From Pseudomonadota bacterium (lineage in GTDB: Bacteria > Pseudomonadota > Gammaproteobacteria > Burkholderiales > Burkholderiaceae_D), in contig JAEXJM010000071.1 in assembly GCA_023449275.1 (NCBI GenBank), forward strand, positions 1 to 5,487: a DNA stretch of 5,487 nt, given 5' to 3'. The notes below the pieces were generated by a model that was not told the origin of the DNA, did not search any database, and worked only from the letters and a program-made list of their open reading frames with translations. Positions 1-4,176 of the stretch are shown piece by piece (the first letter of the stretch is position 1; each line of letters opens with the position of its first letter). The translations under genes were made by a program, and so were the position numbers.

Positions 1-547
1 GGAGAAGCACGACTCCACCCCAGCCGAGCCATCGCAAACCGGATATGCCTTTGAGGCGTCCGTTATCCAGCCGGAGCCAGTATATGTCATCCTCTTCAAG
101 CCGGAAACTGATCCAGAAACCCGGCAAATCATTGACCTTCGGCGAAATGATCGTATCTTCCCCCATCTTTTGCCGGATGTGGGGGAGAATACTCTGCATG
201 AAATCATCGCCTTCGGTAATCGAAACGATCCTGTCCGTCGGCTCCAGCGGATAAATACGGATCCCTTCGTTGCTTGCCAGATCGAATAAAAGCTCACGCC
301 TCAATTCCGGCGCGGAATGGGCCAGTGCCGCACGGGTAATCGTCACAAGAGAAACGATCTGGTCTGCCGCCTGCCGTGCCCGTGGCCCCTGCAATTCAAT
401 ACGATAACTGGCGATCCACGCTCCGATACTGACCAGCAGGAGAATGCCAACCAGAAAGAAAGTGCGCCAGAAAAGACCGCTTCTCCACCAGGGTATCGGA
501 GACACCGGCAAAACGGAATGCGTTTGCAATTGTGAAAAATCAGCCAT
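1..547 (-). CDS. envZ: EnvZ-type sensor histidine kinase, N-terminal part (cut by left edge)
   Basis: Reading leftward from the ATG at 547, an open frame of 182 codons runs to the window edge without a stop. It starts MADFSQLQTH. Residues about 24-47 form a first membrane helix (SGLFWRTFFLVGILLLVSIG) preceded by basic residues. Residues about 48-168 are a mixed, charged segment of the size of a periplasmic sensor domain, and a second hydrophobic stretch begins around residue 171 (LRWLGWGGVVLL). This topology and the position directly after ompR match EnvZ, an inner-membrane kinase that phosphorylates and dephosphorylates OmpR. The HAMP, H-box and ATP-binding domains would lie left of the window, so kinase identity rests on context and topology. 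The ompR stop at 560-562 is in the same frame as this ATG, with only 12 bases between them, so this is the first possible ATG after the stop. No clear Shine-Dalgarno precedes it, suggesting translational coupling. The N-terminal cytoplasmic tail (about 23 residues) looks somewhat longer than in E. coli EnvZ. Confidence 0.85.
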   Translation of the reverse strand, partial: MADFSQLQTHSVLPVSPIPWWRSGLFWRTFFLVGILLLVSIGAWIASYRIELQGPRARQAADQIVSLVTITRAALAHSAPELRRELLFDLASNEGIRIYPLEPTDRIVSITEGDDFMQSILPHIRQKMGEDTIISPKVNDLPGFWISFRLEEDDIYWLRLDNGRLKGISGLRWLGWGGVVLL

Positions 548-559
548 GGAATCGGAAAA

Positions 560-1324
560 CTATTGGGAAGACCCGTCCGGTATGAAAACGTAACCGAGCC
601 CCCAAACCGTCTGAATGTACAGTGGATGCGATGGATCGGGCTCGATCAGTTTGCGCAGCCTCGAAATCTGGACATCCAGACTGCGGTCGAACACTTCATA
701 CTCCCTGCCCTTGGCAAGTCCCATCAGTTTGTCACGCGACAGGGGCTGACGCGCATGACGCGCAAAGGCCTTCAGGACGGCGAACTCACCCGTCGTCAGC
801 GAGACATTTTCACCGTTTTTCTTCAACGTACGATTTCCCAGATCGAGTTCGAATTCCCCGAAATTGAAAACCTGCTGCATTTCAGATGGCGATCCCGGAA
901 TTTCATCCGGACGCTTCCTGCGCAAAACGGCACTGATCCGGGCCAGCAGTTCCCGTGGATTGAAAGGCTTCGGAAGATAATCGTCAGCCCCCATTTCAAG
1001 CCCGATAATCCTGTCCGTATCCTCGCCCTTTGCCGTCAACATGATGATAGGCGTCTGGTCACCGCCACCACGCAAACGCCTGCAAATGGACAAACCGTCT
1101 TCGCCTGGCAACATCAGGTCCAGAACCAGCAAATCGAAACGTTCACGAACCCAGAAACGATTCATGCTCTGCGCATTTTCCGCGGTCGTCACAGCAAAAT
1201 TATTTTCCGACAGATAACGTCTCAACAAATCGCGGAGACGAACATCGTCATCCACAACCAGAATTTTTATCTGACGTCCCTGTTTTTCCACTTTATCTTC
1301 TGCACTCATATTCGATACGTCCAT
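560..1324 (-). CDS. ompR: OmpR, osmolarity/envelope response regulator
   Basis: This 254-residue protein is a DNA-binding response regulator of the OmpR/PhoB family and matches enterobacterial OmpR closely over its whole length. The receiver domain (about 19-135) has the acidic pair D25/D26, phospho-acceptor D69 in LVLDLMLPGEDG, T97 and K119 in the KPFNPRELLARI segment. These equal D11/D12, D55, T83 and K105 of the E. coli protein with a constant offset of 14. The C-terminal winged helix (about 155-250) keeps SRDKLMGLAKGREY, the recognition helix RSLDVQISRLRKL, and ends with IQTVWGLGYVFIPDG. The extra N-terminal residues compared with the 239-residue E. coli protein make the start uncertain: ATG at 1324 has no visible ribosome site, while the in-frame ATG at 1309 (residue 6) has a GGA about 10 bases upstream. 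Either start leaves the receiver domain intact. It is co-transcribed with envZ, and its likely promoter and possible autoregulatory sites lie at 1367-1416. Confidence 0.97.
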   Translation of the reverse strand: MDVSNMSAEDKVEKQGRQIKILVVDDDVRLRDLLRRYLSENNFAVTTAENAQSMNRFWVRERFDLLVLDLMLPGEDGLSICRRLRGGGDQTPIIMLTAKGEDTDRIIGLEMGADDYLPKPFNPRELLARISAVLRRKRPDEIPGSPSEMQQVFNFGEFELDLGNRTLKKNGENVSLTTGEFAVLKAFARHARQPLSRDKLMGLAKGREYEVFDRSLDVQISRLRKLIEPDPSHPLYIQTVWGLGYVFIPDGSSQ

Positions 1325-1366
1325 ATGAAAAGTTCGGCATGTTCAGACTAGACCAAAAAGAAAAAC

Positions 1367-1395
1367 AAGATAAATGGCCTTACATAAAGTTACAA
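1367..1395 (-). promoter_or_regulatory. Candidate sigma-70 promoter of ompR-envZ
   Basis: On the minus strand there is TTGTAA (1395-1390; 4 of 6 consensus bases), an exact 17-base spacer, then TATCTT (1372-1367; 4 of 6). Transcription would begin near 1360, giving a leader of roughly 35-50 bases to ompR. The -35 hexamer overlaps one of the four TTAC motifs described separately, which would suit autoregulation. It was identified by eye only; moderate matches of this kind also occur by chance in A/T-rich gaps. Confidence 0.4.
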
Positions 1396-1416
1396 ACTTT
1401 ACTGTTTTTTCGTTAC
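1380..1416. promoter_or_regulatory. Candidate OmpR-binding array (four TTAC motifs)
   Basis: TTAC occurs on the plus strand at 1380-1383, 1390-1393, 1399-1402 and 1413-1416, spaced 10, 9 and 14 bases apart. OmpR/PhoB-family regulators bind head-to-tail as dimers on direct repeats about one helical turn apart. The E. coli ompF high-affinity site, as I recall it, has two TTAC-type half-sites about 10 bases apart. The array sits between divergent ompR and the 1504-1842 gene. It covers the -35 of the proposed ompR promoter and abuts the weak -35 of the proposed opposite promoter. The same stretch also contains a 6-base inverted repeat, TAAAGT (1385-1390) and ACTTTA (1396-1401), so another dimeric regulator is a possible alternative reading. 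Confidence 0.4.
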
Positions 1417-1441
1417 TGAAAAAAGGCATACAGACTACACT
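1413..1441 (+). promoter_or_regulatory. Candidate activator-dependent promoter of the secreted-protein gene
   Basis: TTACTG (1413-1418; only 2 of 6 consensus bases for a -35) is followed, after 17 bases, by TACACT (1436-1441; 4 of 6 for a -10). The predicted start near 1448 gives a leader of about 40-55 bases. A poor -35 with putative OmpR half-sites over and upstream of it is the usual design of OmpR-activated promoters. The call depends on the OmpR array being real and is tentative. Confidence 0.25.
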
Positions 1442-1503
1442 TGTCAAAAATTGCAATCAGTGCCATTTATTTTGGATTGCACAATTATATGACGGTAAAA
1501 GAC

Positions 1504-1842
1504 ATGAAAACCATTTCATCATTTCTTTTGGGAATCCTGCTCTTCCTGTTCGGAACGGGTACGGCATTTACCGCTCCAGCCTGCGACCGCACCGGCAATC
1601 CGAATGCCTGCCATTCGGAATACAGGAGAATGCATTCAAAATACCCGACGGACAGGATGCAACAGCGTTCCCTCCGGCGACAGCACACCCGGGAAGCCTA
1701 CGACCGGCACGACACTGGAAAAACCCACAACAGCGATCTTGATGCCCCCCGTTTTCACAAAGGCAAGAAAATGACTCCTGATGAACGCAACCGTTTAAGG
1801 CAGCAAATCGATGAAGCCGGACAGGCCATTTATCATCAATGA
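1504..1842 (+). CDS. Small basic secreted protein of unknown function
   Basis: This 112-residue protein (MKTISSFLLG...) is of a family I cannot name. It opens with a signal peptide: Lys at position 2, a hydrophobic core at about 4-16 (ISSFLLGILLFLF), then GTGTAFTAPAC with possible cleavage after A21 or A24. It is therefore likely periplasmic or secreted. C27 does not sit in a proper lipobox. The mature part is strongly basic and polar, rich in Arg, His and Gln, with two cysteines (C27, C36) that could form a disulfide. The C-terminus, MTPDERNRLRQQIDEAGQ followed by AIYHQ, resembles a charged tail I associate with small hypothetical exported proteins of Burkholderiales; this is recollection, not a search. 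ATG at 1504 was chosen because it places the signal peptide at the N-terminus. An in-frame ATG at 1489 (five extra residues) is possible, and TTG at 1441 would lie upstream of the predicted transcript. It is divergent from ompR and may be under OmpR control. Confidence 0.7.
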   Translation: MKTISSFLLGILLFLFGTGTAFTAPACDRTGNPNACHSEYRRMHSKYPTDRMQQRSLRRQHTREAYDRHDTGKTHNSDLDAPRFHKGKKMTPDERNRLRQQIDEAGQAIYHQ

Positions 1843-1850
1843 TTCATTTT

Positions 1851-1869
1851 GACGTTATTTTGCAACGTC
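1851..1869. repeat. Inverted repeat just after the secreted-protein gene
   Basis: GACGTT (1851-1856) and AACGTC (1864-1869) form a perfect 6-base stem with a 7-base loop, starting 8 bases after the TGA at 1840-1842. No T-tract follows on either strand, so it is not a standard intrinsic terminator. It could stabilise the 3' end of the transcript or be a protein-binding palindrome. Apart from this and the leader structures listed below, the 1843-2078 gap shows no gene. Confidence 0.35.
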
Positions 1870-1929
1870 GATGACAAAACATATGTGACAGAGAAACCCG
1901 GCAAAAGTGGCAAATAATTGCTTTTTATG

Positions 1930-1978
1930 TCAAAATAATATGTTCAAAAGTTTTAGCTGGTTCAGCAAACTATTTTGA
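1930..1978 (+). other. Potential stem-loop in the rpmE2 upstream region
   Basis: TCAAAATA (1930-1937) and TATTTTGA (1971-1978) are perfect 8-base complements. Between them, GCTG (1956-1959) and CAGC (1963-1966) form an inner hairpin with a three-base loop, extendable with the flanking T and A bases. The 3' arm of the inner stem runs almost directly into the outer 3' arm. On the 5' side about 12 unpaired bases remain. If transcription of rpmE2 starts upstream, this would be a folded mRNA leader. The outer stem is all A/T but for one G-C pair, so it may also be chance in an A/T-rich promoter area. Confidence 0.3.
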
Positions 1979-1992
1979 AAACAATTTGACTT

Positions 1993-2054
1993 AACCAGGC
2001 AAGTGGTTGGCAATCAGGTCGCGAAGCAGGCAGGACCAATGAAGTGCCGATTGG
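1993..2054 (+). other. Two further small hairpins in the rpmE2 leader
   Basis: AACCA (1993-1997) pairs with TGGTT (2004-2008) over a 6-base loop, and CCAAT (2036-2040) pairs with ATTGG (2050-2054) over a 9-base loop. The latter ends 13 bases before the Shine-Dalgarno sequence. Five-base stems are weak individually. They are listed because, with the 1930-1978 stem-loop, they suggest a structured leader for a ribosomal protein gene, where translational feedback is common. Confidence 0.2.
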
Positions 2055-2067
2055 CTACCAATATATC

Positions 2068-2072
2068 AGAGG
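2068..2072 (+). promoter_or_regulatory. Shine-Dalgarno of rpmE2
   Basis: AGAGG lies 6 bases before the ATG at 2079. It is the only strong ribosome-binding site seen in the window and fits a highly translated ribosomal protein gene. I could not find a convincing -35/-10 pair for rpmE2. TAATAT at 1936-1941 is a good -10 without a matching -35. Confidence 0.8.
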
Positions 2073-2078
2073 CAATAA

Positions 2079-2342
2079 ATGAAAGAAGGCATTCACCCAG
2101 ATTACCGCGAAGTCGTTTTCCAGGACGTTTCCTGCGATTTCAAATTCATCACCCGTTCCACCATTGCAACGCGTGAAACCATCATGTTCGAAGGTAAGGA
2201 ATACCCTCTCGTAAAAGTTGAAGTTTCGGCTGAATCGCATCCGTTTTACACCGGTAAATACAAAATCGTCGATACCGCTGGTCGTGTTGAAAAATTCCGC
2301 CAGAAGTTCGGCAAGGTCGGTTCCAAGATTTCTGCCGGCTAA
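2079..2342 (+). CDS. rpmE2: 50S ribosomal protein L31, type B (zinc-free)
   Basis: This 87-residue protein begins MKEGIHPDYREVVFQDVSCD and is the same length as E. coli YkgM, the type B L31. It has the type B hallmarks IHPDYR near the start and the L31 signature SHPFYTGK (53-60) followed by GRV at 68-70. The C-terminus, FRQKFGKVGSKISAG, is basic. L31 sits on the 50S central protuberance and contributes to a bridge to the 30S head. Type A L31 binds zinc through a CxxC pair and further residues; here the only cysteine is C19, so the protein should not hold zinc. In bacteria that carry both paralogues, the type B copy is commonly derepressed by Zur on zinc starvation, but I saw no convincing Zur palindrome upstream and it may be the sole, constitutive L31 here. 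The gene is monocistronic, bounded by its own leader and a strong terminator. Confidence 0.97.
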   Translation: MKEGIHPDYREVVFQDVSCDFKFITRSTIATRETIMFEGKEYPLVKVEVSAESHPFYTGKYKIVDTAGRVEKFRQKFGKVGSKISAG

Positions 2343-2354
2343 TTTTTTCCAAAA

Positions 2355-2384
2355 GAAAAAAGCAGCTTCGGCTGCTTTTTTTTT
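2355..2384 (+). terminator. Intrinsic terminator of rpmE2
   Basis: AGCAGC (2361-2366), tetraloop TTCG and GCTGCT (2371-2376) form a perfect stem. It is preceded by an A-run that can extend the pairing and followed by an unbroken T-run to 2384. The hairpin lies 12 bases after the TAA stop. The UUCG-type loop and long T-tract make this a strong Rho-independent terminator. The A-tract on the other side would also let it act on minus-strand transcripts. Confidence 0.95.
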
Positions 2385-2424
2385 CTAAAAGCCATTTGGC
2401 TGAATTTGCTCCAGAATCAAACCT

Positions 2425-4176
2425 ATGTCCGATACGCAGCCCAGCCTGATCCCTTCACCCAAGCCAGTACGCCTGTCGGCGTCAGCAACGCTGGCCCTGC
2501 CACGTTGGGGCATTCTGCTATTGTGCCTGCTTTATATCGTACCCGGACTGATTGGCCGCGACCCCTGGAAAAACTCCGATGCGGCAGATTTCGGTGTCAT
2601 GTGGACAATGGCACATCACGGATGGCAGGACTGGCTGTGGCCCAACATATCCGGATTGCCTGTTGCCGGATCGGGGCCGCTGACTTTCTGGCTCGGCGCC
2701 ATTTGCATCAAGCTCTTCGGAAGCATTCTGGGAGACGCGCTGGCCGCCCGTATCGCACCCTTATGTTTCTTTTTGATCGGAGCCTATTCCGTCTGGCATA
2801 CCACTTTCATATTGGGAAGGCGAAATTCCGCCCAGCCGATGAGACTGGCATTCGGTGGTCAACCGGAAGCCAATGCTTACGGCCGTATGCTGGCAGATGG
2901 AGCGCTTCTGATTTATCTCGGCTGCCTCGGCCTGTTGATGCACAGCCATGAAACCAGTGTCGAGGCCCTGTTCGTCGCCCTGATCGCATACAACCTTTAT
3001 CGATGCGCGCGATACGTTGACACACCCTCCATAAAAAACGCCTGCCTTTTGGGCATTGCACTCGGCGCACTGGCCCTGACAAACGGACTGGTCACGCCCT
3101 TTGGACTTTTTTTCTGTTTCTTCATCGGTATCTTCTTTTGCAGACCCCCAAGACAGAAACACGTCATCAATCTGATCGTCGCCTTCACTGTTACCACTTC
3201 AATTATCATCCTCTGGTGGTTCGTCGAGCGAATCTCGCTTCCCTATAACAGCTCACCTTTCCCGGCATGGCTTGTCTGGAATGCCACCCAGTTTGGCATG
3301 CCCACCTTCGAATCACTGAAATATTTCTTCAAAAACGGTATCTGGTTTTTCTGGCCCGCATGGCCTTATGCGCTCTGGGCCATTTACGCCTGGCGTCGTG
3401 AATGGCGCTCTGCACACGTCCTCCTGCCGCTGCTGTTTACCATTACATTCTTCATTCTCGCGATTTTCAATCCGCAAAAAGAAGAAACCGTTCTGCTTTC
3501 CATGCTTGCCCCTCTGGCCATACTGGCTGCACTGGGATTGCCAACCATGAAAAGAGGCGCAATCAATGCCATCGACTGGTTCTCGGTCATGACACTGACC
3601 ATATGCGCCCTGTTCATCTGGGTCGCATGGATGGCGGCCAACACAGGTGTGCCTGCGGGTATTGCCAAAAATGCGGCCAAACTGGCACCGGGGTTCTCCC
3701 CTGACGTCAATATCATCGCAACGCTGGTCGCCCTTGGTGTGACAATTTGCTGGTTCGCTCTGGTTTACTGGCGTCTTTCCCGACAACCATCCGTTTTGTG
3801 GCGTGCAGTCGTCCTCTCGACTGGTGGCATCATCCTCTGCTGGGTATTGCTGGCGACATTATGGATGCCCTGGATCAACTACAACAAGAGTTACGCCGGA
3901 ATCGCCACCGAAATGGCAACCAGGGTGAAAAACAGACACAGCTGTATCAAAACCAACGTTTCCGCTTCACAGCGCGCCATCTTCGCATACTTTGGAGACG
4001 TCCGTTTCGAAGGTTTCGAAACCGGGAGGTGCGACTACCTTCTTCTGGGTGACCGTGTGCCGAAATATAACCGCCCGACTTCTCCAAAGACCTATAATGG
4101 TATGAAACTGATTTGGGAAGGCCACCGTCCGAGTGACCGGAAAGAGCGATTCCGACTTTACCAATCCGTTCAGTGA
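2425..4176 (+). CDS. ArnT-like GT-C family integral membrane glycosyltransferase
   Basis: This 583-residue inner-membrane protein has a short cytoplasmic N-terminus and about 12-14 predicted membrane helices (for example near 28-44, 105-130, 155-172, 205-240, 247-266, 305-322, 331-348, 355-372, 384-403, 428-448, 460-480). A soluble C-terminal tail follows (about 485-583). The first outer loop reads GRDPWKNSDAADFG (44-57), with D52/D55 where GT-C enzymes hold catalytic acidic residues, then SGPLTFWLGA (83-92), like the PPLYYWL-type segment of ArnT. NPQKEETVLLSMLAPLAILA (349-368) resembles the ArnT region with a conserved Lys followed by a Pro-rich helix. Such enzymes transfer sugars from undecaprenyl carriers to lipid A, glycans or proteins on the periplasmic face. 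The substrate cannot be read here, and true ArnT (aminoarabinose) activity is not claimed. C507 and C536 in the tail could form a disulfide. An in-frame TGA at 2401 makes ATG 2425 the first ATG; no Shine-Dalgarno is visible. Its stop overlaps the start of the MATE gene. Confidence 0.85.
   Translation: MSDTQPSLIPSPKPVRLSASATLALPRWGILLLCLLYIVPGLIGRDPWKNSDAADFGVMWTMAHHGWQDWLWPNISGLPVAGSGPLTFWLGAICIKLFGSILGDALAARIAPLCFFLIGAYSVWHTTFILGRRNSAQPMRLAFGGQPEANAYGRMLADGALLIYLGCLGLLMHSHETSVEALFVALIAYNLYRCARYVDTPSIKNACLLGIALGALALTNGLVTPFGLFFCFFIGIFFCRPPRQKHVINLIVAFTVTTSIIILWWFVERISLPYNSSPFPAWLVWNATQFGMPTFESLKYFFKNGIWFFWPAWPYALWAIYAWRREWRSAHVLLPLLFTITFFILAIFNPQKEETVLLSMLAPLAILAALGLPTMKRGAINAIDWFSVMTLTICALFIWVAWMAANTGVPAGIAKNAAKLAPGFSPDVNIIATLVALGVTICWFALVYWRLSRQPSVLWRAVVLSTGGIILCWVLLATLWMPWINYNKSYAGIATEMATRVKNRHSCIKTNVSASQRAIFAYFGDVRFEGFETGRCDYLLLGDRVPKYNRPTSPKTYNGMKLIWEGHRPSDRKERFRLYQSVQ

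Noticed and set aside
45..535. Plus-strand frames opposite envZ (45-254 and 317-535)
   Set aside because: The minus-strand frame encodes a coherent membrane helix, sensor domain and second helix following ompR. The plus-strand translations are low-complexity or featureless.
563..1351. Long plus-strand open frame of 262 codons opposite ompR
   Set aside because: It lies entirely antisense to a gene with unmistakable OmpR motifs. Its translation has no recognisable domain, and long antisense frames are a normal by-product of codon bias.
1579..1590. C27 of the secreted protein as a lipoprotein cysteine
   Set aside because: The preceding residues are A-P-A, without the Leu/Val/Ile at -3 expected of a lipobox, so a normal signal peptide is more likely.
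1918..1941. TTGCTT with TAATAT as a promoter for rpmE2
   Set aside because: The -10-like TAATAT is good, but the spacing to TTGCTT is only 12 bases and no other acceptable -35 lies 16-18 bases upstream.
1986..1991. TTGACT as a -35 element before rpmE2
   Set aside because: No -10-like hexamer lies 16-18 bases downstream; the sequence there is GC-mixed (around GGCAATCAGG).
2039..2176. Short 45-codon frame (ATG at 2039) overlapping the start of rpmE2 in another frame, which could be a leader peptide
   Set aside because: Its only ribosome-site candidate (AGGA) is just 3 bases from the ATG. The peptide has no recognisable features, and most of it is the out-of-frame shadow of rpmE2.
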